Origin: Poecilobothrus nobilitatus
Lineage: Eukaryota > Arthropoda > Insecta > Diptera > Dolichopodidae
DNA: 64,000 nt
NCBI GenBank assembly: GCA_947095535.1
Contig: OX352772.1
Coordinates: 110,613,590 to 110,677,589, forward strand
Direction: 5' to 3'
Shown here: positions 20,162 through 30,790 of the stretch, piece after piece
How positions within the stretch are numbered: the first letter of the stretch is position 1
Layout: every line of letters begins with the position of its first letter
Program-made: the position numbers and the translations under genes
Notes under the pieces: generated by a model
Database searches by the model: none
What the model saw: the letters and a program-made list of their open reading frames with translations, nothing else
What the model was told of the DNA's origin: nothing

Positions 20162-22488
20162 GGGTAAAGTTGGGTGATATGGTATAGCGGGTTTAATGGT
20201 GCATTCACTAAAAATCATAGTTCTAAATACATATACCTATTGTCAAATACATATTTCTCTTCGTTCTTTGTATTGCATTTAAAAACAAATTTTTTATTTC
20301 TGGGAATTGAACAGTTATTCCTCTATGATTAGATTTTTAATTCAAACGTGTTGTGTTCAGTCGATTTTTTTTTGTTGTGTAAAATAGACGTGATTTTTCT
20401 CGCAAAAATTAAACTAGTTTTTTTCTTGTTGACAAAAATTTCTCAAAGTAATTTATTTTTTAATTATTAACGAGAAAGAACAATAAAAAAACCGGTAAGT
20501 AAATTTAAAATTTTTGAAGATATTAAACATTATCTAAAAAGGGTGAAATGGTATATGTCTATATAAGGGATATATGGTATATTGTCATTTCACCCTCATT
20601 TAAATTTTTTTTGGAATACCTATTCTTAAAAGTTAAATTTTCAGTAATGCCCACGTTTCATAAAAGAAAAATAAATTCTCAAAGGGCGCTGTGGAGTGCA
20701 GAAGACTTAAAAAGTGTTTTGAATTTAATAAAAGAAAAAAAGCTTAGTATAAATAAAGCCGTAAAAGAATTCAAAATACCTTCAACAACTCTAAGAAGAT
20801 ATTTAAAATTAGAAAGCGATTCTAAGCCTTCTTTAGGAGGTACTCCATCTTTAGGAATTGACGGTGAGAGAAAATTAGTAGACCATATAAAAAAATTGCA
20901 AAAACATGGTTTTGCGCCAACGTGAGATTCATTACGAAGAATGGCATTTCAAATAGCTGAAAAGTGTAACCCCCGTCACAAATTTAATAAAGCAAAGGGC
21001 ATTGCTGGCAGTGACTGGTTGCGCTTGTTCTTAAAACGGCATTCAGATTTGTCTATTAGTAAATGGAATAGAAAGTCCGAAGGAGTATCTTTAGCTAGAG
21101 TAAATGGAATGAACAGACATGATGTTGACCAATATTTTAAATTGTTATATAAAATTCTTGTTGAAACCGACCTAATTAATAAGCCTGGCCATATTTTTAA
21201 TGTGGATGAAACAGGCTGTCAACTAAATAATCGTCCTGGACATATTATTGCAGAAAAGGGATCCAAAAATATTCCGAGTGTAACTTCTGCAGAAAAAAAG
21301 GTGAGACTGTAACTGTTATTGCCTGCTGCAATGCCGAAGGTCACTTTCTTCCCCCCGCTTGTGTTTTTAAGGGAAAGAACAAGAAAAAGGAATTGCTCTA
21401 ATGTTGATATGTTGGATTATGCTAAACAAAATGACATTATTTTACTCTGTTTACCTAGTCATACAACGCAATTTCTGCAACCATTAGATCGATGTTTTTT
21501 CAAATCGTTTAAAGCCAATTTTTATGAAGCTTGTAACACATTTATAAGACTCAATCCCACCAGGAAAATTAATCGGCTTCAGTTTGGGCATTTATTAAAT
21601 TCGGCTTGGACGAAGGCGACTACAATAAGTAACGGTGTGTCATCTTTTGCCTCTACAGGAATTTATCCGTATCAACCTGAAAAAATTCCAGACTATGCTT
21701 TTTTAATGAATAATGATGATCAGAACATAAGAGATGAAAATAGTAAGTTTTAGCAGGTACATCGGTAAATTATTAAAGTTTTTAATCTTCTTTTCAGATC
21801 TCACTAACTCCGAGCCAACTAATAATCCTACACCAGGTAAAATTTTAAGCATTATATCGCCAATTCCACCTACTTCTAAGGAAGCAAGTTGCCAAAGTTT
21901 TAACTTTAAGCGAACATTTTAACAAAAATCCAAAGATAGAAAAACAAAAACCATCCCAAAAAAAAAACAAAGTCAAGTAAAAAAACAAAACTAGTTAAGC
22001 TCAAATTTAATGAAACTTCTTCAGAGGAAGAAGATGATGATGTAATATTAGATGATGTCTCAGACACGCCAGAACTTTTTCAAGAAAATCTATGTGTTGG
22101 ATGTGGTGATGACTACAATCTAAAACGAAAAACTTATGACTGGATTAAGTGTATGATATGTCAAAAATGCTTGCATGGAAGTTGCTCAACATTCGTAAAC
22201 ACTTGTCAACCATGCGGGATCGCAAATTTAAAAGGAAAAAACTAAAATGTGCATTGTTACAGTGCCATATCACCCAATGTGGTGTACTATATCACCCCAA
22301 GTTATAGGGTGATATGGTATTTTCTATATTTTTTTCTGTGTTAACTTTAAATTAGAAACTTTTACCTGTGGAATATTAATTTGTTTTAATTTCATTAAAT
22401 GAATTTCTTTTTTGTTCAATAAAAAAGTGTTTATTTTTCCCTTAAATCCCATATAAGAAAAAGTATACCATATCACCCAACTTTACCC
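20162..22488 (+). mobile_element. pogo/Tigger-like DNA transposon (Tc1/mariner superfamily)
   Basis: Inverted ends: GGGTAAAGTTGGGTGATATG on the left matches the reverse complement of the right end (to 22488), and a TA lies on each side (20160-20161 and 22489-22490), the standard target duplication for this superfamily. Length 2,327 bp. The motif GGTGATATGGTAT or close variants also occurs internally near both ends (20541-20593 and 22260-22325). One transposase pseudogene fills it. It has landed inside the ACAGTGAC repeat. Confidence 0.9.
20647..22245 (+). pseudogene. pogo-like transposase with C-terminal PHD-like zinc motif
   Basis: ATG 20647 gives MPTFHKRKINSQRALWSAED. N-terminal psq-type helix-turn-helix (NLIKEKKLSINKAVKEF, IPSTTLRRYL), then a CENP-B-like HTH (GIAGSDWLRLFLKRHSDLS), then the DDE core: first Asp in HIFNVDETGCQ and third Asp in QFLQPLDRCFFKSFK. 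An in-frame TGA lies at 20923-20925, a frameshift near 21310, and the segment expected to hold the second Asp is deleted (between about 21400 and 21420). A 55-bp intron with GTAAGT and TTTTCAG borders fits 21743-21797. The C-terminus has CVGCGDDYN, KCMICQKCLHGSC and CQPCG, a PHD/RING-like Cys/His pattern, ending at TAA 22243-22245. Confidence 0.85.
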
Positions 22489-22616
22489 TATCAAAAACAG
22501 TGACATTTTAAACCTTTTTAAAATAAAATATTTTTTTTTTGTAACAGAGTGAATTTTCAAATTTTGTAAAAAAAAATTAAACAAGGTAAAAAAAGGTTGT
22601 AAACCAACGGTTTTTA
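22489..22616 (+). repeat. ACAGTGAC-type repeat, middle part
   Basis: Continues the repeat of 19640-20161 directly after the pogo element (AAAACAGTGACATTTTAAAC, then GAGTGAATTTTCAAATTTTG). Confidence 0.45.
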
Positions 22617-23885
22617 AAAGCGCACATTTCCAAAACTCAATACAAACTGTTTAGAATTGTGACTTGCACAAAACTTTGAAAATTTCATGTAATAAGAAAA
22701 AAAGTGAAAATAGGACATTTTTGAAATTTTGAGGGGTCGTAACTACGGAATCCTATATAACTAAGAAAAGCCGTTAACACACGTAAAAATATAGTATTCA
22801 ACCTTTAATTGTCTTGCCGAAGAAAAATTTTTACAGGCTACAGGTGTCTAAAAATAGCAAATTTTCAATTTTTAAGGCGTATTAAATCTTAAAGAGGGGG
22901 TGCTACCAAAAAATTTTCTGAGGAAACTTATACAAATTCTAAAAGTTCTTTCTTGTCTCAAAATGTCAGGTTCCTATCTAAAGGTGTGCCGGAGTTATGA
23001 AAAAAGAAATTTCATGCAAAACCACAGTTTTCACATAACGGTAAATTTAAATAGTAAATATAAATATAAATTTAAATGATAAATTTCAAAATATTACATA
23101 ATTTTGATATTGTTTTATATAGATAATAAAATTTTCGATCTTCTGGCGGTTGTAGATTGCAAAACTATTACACAGAGCCTGATATATATACATCTGAAAA
23201 TGGGGCTTTTCGCAATTTTGAAGAGCTGTAACTCTCGAACCCTATACAACTAAAATAAACCTTTAACACACGTAAATATATTACTCTAGCGTTAATTTTT
23301 ATATTTTGCCGAAGTAAAATGTGTACAGGCTCCTAAGTTGCAGGTGTTTAAAAATAGCAAATTTTTAATTTTTGAGCCCTAATAGCTCATAAACAAGGGG
23401 TGGTCCAAAAAAAATTTCTGAGCAAACTTATACTAATTTATAGCAAAGTTATTTCTTACCTTAAAATTTCAAGCCTCTATCTAAAAGCGTGACGGAGTTA
23501 TGAAAGTAGAAAAATCTGCAAAATTTGGTTTTCACATAACGGTAAATTTAAATACTAAATTTAAAAAAATTGTATAATTTTGATATTAATTTAGAAAGTT
23601 AAAAAAAGTACCTGTCGACGTTTTCAGAGTGAAAAAATCTTAATAATAATAATAAGATATATGCATTTAAAAATAGGACTTTTACAAATTTTGAGGGGCT
23701 GCAGCTCCGTAATGAGTGCGGCTACATGAAAAAGTTGCTCCACAAAATTATTTTTTTTATGAGACCTACCAATGGTTAAAATTTGTTTTCTCTATTTTTA
23801 ACGGTGTAGAAGTTTTGTAAACAGACGGACGGACAGAATGAAACTAATAAGCACATTTTTTCAAAATTTTTTTGGAAATGTGCTA
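22617..23885. mobile_element. Foldback-type element with two internal repeat units
   Basis: The left end reads AAAAGCGCACATTTCCAAAA and the right end is the complement of AGCACATTTCCAAAA, giving inverted termini. Inside are two diverged direct repeats (about 22680-23090 and 23170-23580), each with TGTAACT..CGGAATCCTATA-like, GCCGAAGAAAAATTT-like, AAAAATAGCAAATTTTCAAT-like and TTTTCACATAACGGTAAATT landmarks. A partial relative lies at 32692-33240. No coding capacity. Confidence 0.6.
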
Positions 23886-24214
23886 AAAACAGTGACATTT
23901 TCAAGATTTAAAAAAAAATACGGGTTAAAGACAGTGAACTTTTAAATTCGAAAAAAAAAACAGTGACATTTTAAGCTTTTTAAAAAATTAAAGAGTAAAA
24001 TTGAAAAATTGTAAGGAAACATTTTTAAAAAAACTAAAAGTTTGGTGTGATTTAGCAAATTATAGTGTACAAAACCTTTAACTGTTTGGCAAGCTATACG
24101 GTTAAAACGCCCGCGCGATCGTTACGATTTCTTGAAGCAAAAGAGGAATATACAAAATCAAAGTAAGTCCTTTCCAATTATTATACATACTAACAAAACT
24201 CACACAAAATTAAA
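23886..24214 (+). repeat. ACAGTGAC-type repeat (right part) and AT-rich leader
   Basis: More AAAACAGTGACATTTTAAGC units to about 24010, then unique DNA with a short GC-rich ACGCCCGCGCGATCGTTACG stretch (24109-24128). Confidence 0.4.
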
Positions 24215-24349
24215 TATTCACATTTAACAACACCACCAAAATATAATATAAAAACTTTATAAATATTTTTTCAACTATATTTGATGAACATAAAAATTTT
24301 ATACTAAAATTTTATTAAATATAAAACACAAATATTAACTTTTAACAAA
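24215..24349 (+). repeat. Terminal repeat fragment of the BEL/Pao element (left)
   Basis: AACAACACCACCAAAATATA through AATATTAACTTTTAACAAAC is nearly identical to 26990-27124, including the ATTTGATGAACATAAAAATT block. Outer ends are not defined. Confidence 0.7.
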
Positions 24350-24760
24350 CTAAAATTTTAGGAGTATATATGGATCTGCAACCTGATTTGAAGGATGTTT
24401 ATGACCAACTGGTAAAGGAAACCCCTGATTTGAATTTATCAATGGTTCCAACAAGATTTTGCGCCCACCACGCTTGAATTTACCGCCGTTTGATAGCACG
24501 TATGAAAGTTGGCCGGCCTCTAAGAATACTCTAGACACCTATTTCCTTTAATACTCGCAAATGCCGAATATTCAGAAGTTAAACGTGCTAAAGGCCAAAG
24601 TGGAGGGGGTGCAGCAATACTCATTCAACATCTAAATTTAGAAGAATCAGGTTTTAAGTCAGCCATGGCTATTCTCACTAATCGCTACGAAAACAGAAGA
24701 GTGCTGGTAAACACCCAGCTCAAGGTTTTACTAAATCAACCCCAAATTACAAATTATCTA
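24350..24760 (+). pseudogene. BEL/Pao gag fragment
   Basis: Plus-strand frames read PRLNLPPFDSTYESWPA (about 24455-24520) and, after breaks, GGAAILIQHLNLEESGFKSA, AILTNRYENRRVLVNTQLK. These are typical of the BEL/Pao gag region that begins a P-x-F-x-G-[DS]-x-x-x-W block and later has a NRY-x-N-[KR]-R block. The segment between these blocks is mostly deleted. Confidence 0.65.
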
Positions 24761-24769
24761 TAAAAAAAA

Positions 24770-26925
24770 CAATTTTATAGTCAAGTTATTAATTAAAGAA
24801 AAATTTGTTGAGATAGAAGGATTTGTCCTAAAAAAATTAACACAAGTTTTGCCATCGTAGGAGCATATAATGGATTTACAACTAGCTGATCCCCAACCCA
24901 ACGTGCCTGTAGCTATTGACATATTACTAATAGCAGAAGTATTTAATCGTGTCATGCTATCAGGAGTCTCAAAGGGTACAGTGGGCACTCCTTTAGCTCA
25001 AAACAGCATGTTTGGTTGAGTTTTATCAGGCCAAGTGCACCAAACAGAACCTCAAAATATAAATATCAGAGTTTGCCATTCCACTTGCAACCTGGAAGCT
25101 GAACTGAAGAAATTTTGGGAGTCAGAAGAAGTCCCAAGTGAAGATAAACTATACACAGAAGAGCAACGACATGAACAATTTTATAGAGAAACTACCCTTC
25201 CACTTCCAACAGGAAGGGTATCGCTACCGTTCTACCCAACATCAAATACAAAATATTTGGGAGCATGACGGAACATCGCTTTACGACGATTCTATCAACT
25301 AGAAGCTCGGTTTGAACGTAATGTGAAATTCAAGAATGAATATGCGAAAGTCATCAATGAATACGTACAGTTGGGTCATATGGAACCAATAAAGAACAAT
25401 AAAGAAATGTATACAACTTATCAATCACAAGACACACACCCCACATGTTACTTACGGCACCATGGAGCTATCAAAGAATCAAAGACCACAACAAAATTAA
25501 GGGTAGTATTTGACGCATCACGAGCAACCGAGAGTGGAACTTCGCTAAACGACATACTGTTAAAAGACCCCACAATTCAAGATGAACTAATACACCTATT
25601 TATTCGTTGTCATAAACACAAAATCTCTTTCACAGCCGACATAGAGAAAATGTATAGGCAAGTATGGGTTAACGAAAAGCAAGCAGAGTATCAAAGAATA
25701 CTGTGGCGAGAGGATCCAGAACAATCAACAAAGGATTACAAGCTGCTAACAGTGACATTTGGCACTAAAAGTGCACCATACCTAGCAACAAACACTATTC
25801 AACGATTAGCGTGTGACGAATCAGAAAATTATCCAGTGGCATCCAAAGTTACATTATCGGATTTTTATGTCGACGATTTGCTGTCCGGAACGGAAGACAT
25901 AGAATCAGCTCTAAAAGTTCAGAAGGGAATGATTGAATTAATGAAGAGCGGAGGATTCCCTTTGAGAAAGTGGATGTCAAACGCAAAAGAGTTGAGCAAG
26001 TGAAGATCGTGGAGAAGTCAAGTTAATCAGCAAGTCAAGATCCTGGAGAAGAAAGAAATTTGCCTTCACATTCAGAAGAAGATCAGGATGAAGTACGCAC
26101 ACTTGGGCTCGAGTTCCAAGATGGATTAAATATTCAATAAAAAATTCTGGACTCTAACTTCATGTATTTTCAGATGCTGCAGTTGCCTATTTGTGGCACA
26201 CCTTGCAGTTGACTATTTGTGTACCATCGACCAGACAGGACTCAGAGCTGTAAGTTTAATCGCAGCAAAAAGCAAAGTAGCTCCAATCAAAACAATCTCG
26301 TTACCACGTTTGGAGTTATGTGCGGCTAGCTTGGCGGCTAAATTAGTTCAACTAGTCAAAAAAAACACTGAAATTAACCGAAAACATCACAGTTTATGGA
26401 TGGAGCGACTCAGAAATTGTATTGGCTTGGCTGACGGAACATCCCAGTAAACAGGGTGTTACACATTCCCAACATACTGCAAAAAAATGTGTGGTTCCAT
26501 GAACCGACAAATCAAAATCCTGCGGACTGTGCAACAAGGGGATTATATCCAGCTGAAGTAGCTAACTTTCAACTTTGTTGGAATGGGCCGAAATGGCTGC
26601 CCAAACCAGCAGAGTTTTGGCCTCGCAGTAAGCAAGTGGAAAGTCAACTAGAAAAAAGAAAAATTGTACAATGTCATGTGAACACAAAGCAAGATGGTTT
26701 GGAATGAAAATTTTCATCGTTGACCAAATTATCACGAATCATAGCTTACTGTTGCCGCTTTATCAACAACGCAAAGAAAAAACCTATAAAATTGAAAGGA
26801 TATTTATGGGCTCAAGAAATAACACAACCAATGACAATTCCGGTAAAACGCTCACAAACCCGAAGTTTTCGTGAAAAATTAAACTACTGCAAGAAAACAA
26901 ATCAATTTCAAATAAAATTAGTCTA
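24770..26925 (+). pseudogene. BEL/Pao pol: protease end, reverse transcriptase, RNase H
   Basis: LADPQPNVPVAIDILLIAEV and GVSKGTVGTPLAQNSMFG (about 24880-25020) mark the region after the protease. The RT follows: LPTGRVSLPF, an in-frame stop at 25266, TTKLRVVFDASRATESGTS, FTADIEKMYRQVWVNEKQ and the catalytic FYVDDLLSGTED (about 25863-25898). RNase H starts near 26160 with VFSDAAVAY and has [18 protein letters not shown], then NQNPADCATRGLYPAEV. The FYVDDLLSG box and PRLELCAA motif are diagnostic of BEL/Pao. Frame changes lie near 26000, 26190 and 26450, and no integrase core is seen. Dead. Confidence 0.85.
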
Positions 26926-26989
26926 ATCAAACTAAATCCATTTATTGATAAGGACGAAATATTAATGCGTTATGCGTATTATTATGCGT

Positions 26990-27124
26990 ACTATTCACGT
27001 ATAACAACACCAACAAAATATATAAAAATTTTATAAATATTTTTTCAACTATATTTGATGAACATAAAAATTTTATACTAAAATTTTATTAAATATAAAA
27101 CACAAATATTAACTTTTAACAAAC
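26990..27124 (+). repeat. Terminal repeat fragment of the BEL/Pao element (shared)
   Basis: Copy of 24215-24349, joined directly to a leader and gag start of a second unit. Confidence 0.7.
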
Positions 27125-27187
27125 AGGGTTTAAAGAATAACAAAATTAGTTTATATAAGTTATAAGTAATTGTATATCGCGTTTAAA

Positions 27188-27575
27188 ATGTCAAAGGCAA
27201 AAACGAAAGCAACAATTATCGCACAATTAGAGAATCAGAATTTATCACTGATCGCTACGAAAACAAAAGAGTGCTGGTAAACACCCAGCTAAGGTTTTTA
27301 CTAAATCAACCCCAAATTACAACTTAGTCGGCAATAGCAATCAAGACAATGCTGAGCACCACCATTGCAGCCTATCATTCCTTAAAAAACTTAAACAGCC
27401 TCGTTGAAAGCTGGACTAGTGTTTTGATATTTTTATTGGTTCAGAAGTTACCATTTAGAACTCAACAGTAATGAGAAGAAAAGATTGGTAACTCTCGAAC
27501 AGTACCGGATATCACAGTGTTTAAGGAATTTTTAGAGAATAAATTTCGGACTTTGGCGAAATATATGAGCATTTG
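27188..27575 (+). pseudogene. Second BEL/Pao gag fragment
   Basis: It starts ATG 27188 with MSKAKTKATIIAQLENQN. After a deletion come the CGCTACGAAAACAAAAGAGT block, AAYHSLKNLNSLVESWTSVL and DITVFKEFLENKFRTLAKY in broken frames. The last two match the usual gag C-terminal region (L-x-N-L, S-W and E-F-L-x-F blocks). The 5' start is better preserved than in the first unit. Confidence 0.6.
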
Positions 27576-28139
27576 TTTTCCTCCTTTTTTCTTTTTTTTT
27601 CCGAATTTTATGTTTCTATACAATATATGCTATTGCTATACATGTAGTTTGATATGAATAGTATAGTTATGTATTTATATAAGTAGCTATGTAATGTTAA
27701 GTATTTATCTACATATTTTTTGTTTTATTATGTTTCTTTTTTGTGTAAAGAATGAATGTTAATATAATATGTAAGTGTGTATATAATATGATGAATGAAT
27801 ATGTATAATATGTAAGGTTTTTTGAGTTACTGACAAATTGTGTATGAAAGTACATTTTGTAAAAATAAAAGCAAAAAAATGTGTGCATTGTATATAAAAA
27901 TTTGCTATTATTGGAATAAGTATTCGTAATTAATATGAAAAATGATTAATATAAAAACAAGTACATACATACATACATATGTACATATGTATTTTTGAAA
28001 TATTTTTACGAATAAAATTTAAGCCTAGATTTTTATGTATAGGTAATAAATGTATAAAATAATTTTCATGCAATTCACAAAATTATTTATTGAAGTTTGC
28101 ATCAAAATTAATATTATGATACATAGATACATATGTATA
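27576..28139. other. AT-rich DNA, nothing recognised
   Basis: Poly-T tract near 27590 and CATACATACATATGTACATA simple repeat near 27965. No gene. Confidence 0.5.
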
Positions 28140-28505
28140 TTATTTATTAGGTAAGAATCATATTGTTCTTCTTCTGGGTCTTATGAAAAAAAAAAATAAA
28201 TTATATTTCTTTTAATTTGTGAGTACCCCACATACTTACTTTTTTATATATTAATATTTAAATTAAATTTTTCTTTTTTATGTCATTCCCCACATGCTCT
28301 TAGGCAATTGAATGAATTTTTCTATTTTTATTTTTTCTTATAAAATTTCTTATAAAATTCCAAATAACTTTTTTTGTTGTTTTTTAATACTGAAGTTAAA
28401 CTCATATACTGAATGTATTTCTCTAGTTTTAAGCTATAAAATTTTGAATTTATCTTATAGAAAAATGTAAAAATATTGAATTAAATAAATAAAAATTTTT
28501 TTCTT
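28140..28505 (+). repeat. 3' tail of a LINE (copy of 48915-49250)
   Basis: AAGAATCATATTGTTCTTCT, TTTAATTTGTGAGTACCCCA and AATACTGAAGTTAAACTCAT match the 3' end of the LINE at 47384-49260, ending in TTAAATAAATAAAAA. A 5'-truncated copy of about 360 bases. Confidence 0.75.
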
Positions 28506-30200
28506 AAAAATTTGTTAAGAATTAGAAATCTGATTGCGGAAAATACAAGTATTCAAAAATAACCGTTCAATAAGACGTCTATTTATGTATTAATTAAAAT
28601 ATGTGACAAAGTTCAAACCATACTAGAAAATATTTCGCCAGTTCTTAAATGTTATTTTTAATAAAATTTCAAACTTAGTTGCTGTGAATTATTTAACATA
28701 TTAGTAAATACTGAATGTCTTGGGCCGACTTTTCCTAACTCCTTAAAAGTTCCAGCTCAATGCGAAGTAAACAAAAACTACCAAACGGTCCCGTTTAATT
28801 ATAGTTACCAATTTACGACATCGAACATTACCGATTTCCAGTGAGTAGTGCTACACGAAATTTACGACAAAATAAATCCAGCTATGCTAAAAATTCCTAA
28901 ATTTATTATTGATATGCATATCAAAAAGATAAAAGAAAGAGAAAATTTATCCGTATTCAATGAACGTGTCGCAAAATGTTATTTTAACTGCGATTATAGG
29001 AGAGTATATAGTAATATAATACGATAATACGAAATTTTAAATTACATATGTTGTGCTTTCTATCCTTGCTGTAATTGTACTTAAGAGATCTATAAATTTT
29101 GTTTTGTAAAAACTTTTTTAATTTTATTATCAATAATTATTAATTGTAAATTATATTTAAACTTCCTCACGTTAAATTAAATTTAATTATAATTTCGTAA
29201 AAAATAATTTATAATATTTGTAAAATCTATACAACACTAGCACCTTGCACGCTGCTGTACAGTTTACATCAATTTACCACTTTGTGAATTAATAAATGTA
29301 AGTTAATGTATAATGTATATACTAATTGAAAATTAAAATTAAAAAAAAAAAAAAAAATTTCAATAAATTAGTTAAAATCTCCAAATTCTTTGTGGTTGTG
29401 AGTGTGTGCTTTTAAAATCTCTAAATTTTTTGCGGTTGTGGGCGGTTAGGAGATCTGCTTGCAATTCGAAAAGTAACAGTAACAAGAATTAAACCAAATG
29501 ATTTTAATATATGTGAACTTAAAAACAAGGGCAGAACGAAGGGCATATAACACAGACACCAGCAGTCATAATTTGAAACTTTGGCCTCAATTAGAAGTAA
29601 AAGTCGAATAAGATTAAAATCAGTTTGTCATAAGTATCAATTTAAACTTTCTGAACACATTTTGTTTTTGTCTCATTCACGATAACTTTGACATTTTGCA
29701 TTTTAGTTAAATATCATTTTATAAATTTTTTCTTCTTCTTAACATAGACGTGGACGTAGATGGATATTCATAGAAAGCAAGTTATTTTTTAAGTTGTAAG
29801 ACTAACGCCATAATTGAATTTGTAAATAATAAAATGTAGCGTGTAATAATTTTAAATATAATTAAATATACTTATTTTTTAAATACAATATTAATATTAC
29901 CTCTTTACTCTACTATTGAAAATAATTTTTATATATAATATTATCATATACTTATTATTGAACTACAATTGCATCAATATTTTTGAAATATAAATAAATT
30001 ATCTGAAGTATAAAATTTATAATTTATTTTATGTTTAATTAAAAGAATTACCACATACATTCAAACGACAAGGAAGTGCTGGAACATACGAATTCGTTTG
30101 GTAAACCGATATTAACAGGAATTAGTACCCCGTCAACTCTAGTAAGACCATTGCAAATATAGTTATGATCATTCCTGAAAATTGACCAATGATTATCAAG
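28506..30200. other. AT-rich DNA, no gene seen
   Basis: A short direct repeat (GAATT/AAATCTCCAAATTCTTTGTG and AAATCTCTAAATTTTTTGCG, near 29373 and 29415) follows an A-run at 29340. Nothing else recognisable. Confidence 0.45.
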
Positions 30201-30790
30201 AATTTCATTTTTAAAAGAGTTTCTCAACCAGGTTACAGTAAATACTAAGATATTAAAATGTCAGAAATTGTCGTCGATTACTTCTTAAATCACTAGAATT
30301 GTGACAGAAAATCCTTATAGTATTACTTAGGGGCAGAAAAGCTTTTGATCGATATCTCTGAGCTTTTGAATATACTGACCGCTTTTGCTGGCTTGGTGCG
30401 CAAAAAAGCACACAAGTCTTCCTTCGTTTCTTTAGAAAACATTCTTTCAATTTCACAATATTTATTTTTCCCATTTACTGTTAGCATTTTCAATATTGTT
30501 AATTCCATTACAAAGTTCAGACGGTAGAGAAAACAGAATGTCTTGTAACGGATTAACAAAACTAAACTAACTCCACAAAATTAGTTGGCATGTCTTTGGT
30601 CTAATCATGAGCTTTCTGGAGATATATATTTGGATGAAAGATATATAGAAATATATATGCTAAAAACTGAATTTTTCAGTTCCATTTATTTTCCCATTAC
30701 TGGAAAAATCTCCTACATAACCGTTTTTTTTAGGACGGAAAAAATATCTATTAATTTACCCTTTCTAAAATGGGTAATTTTCTAGCTGCG
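30201..30790. other. Short overlapping ORFs on both strands, not recognised
   Basis: Open frames of 60-78 codons overlap on both strands (for example 30323-30559 minus, with CEIERMFSKETKEDLCAFL). This stretch is slightly less AT-rich than its surroundings. It could be a decayed exon or element, but I recognise no family. Confidence 0.25.

Larger units (their letters stand above)
24215..27575 (+). mobile_element. BEL/Pao LTR retrotransposon remnant, two units sharing a terminal repeat
   Basis: The order is LTR fragment (24215-24349), gag piece, protease/RT/RNase H, LTR fragment (26990-27124), then a second gag (27188-27575). So the second terminal repeat serves as the 3' repeat of one unit and the 5' repeat of the next. 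The gag pieces of the two units overlap in sequence (CGCTACGAAAACA.AAGAGTG near 24680 and 27250). Both units have large deletions, and no integrase is recognisable. Confidence 0.75.

Noticed and set aside
24350..24538. Minus-strand 62-residue ORF
   Set aside because: It is the shadow of a BEL/Pao gag fragment on the plus strand.
30253..30785. Cluster of overlapping ORFs as a host gene
   Set aside because: All are under 80 codons, overlap on both strands and have no family I recognise; kept only as an uncertain region.
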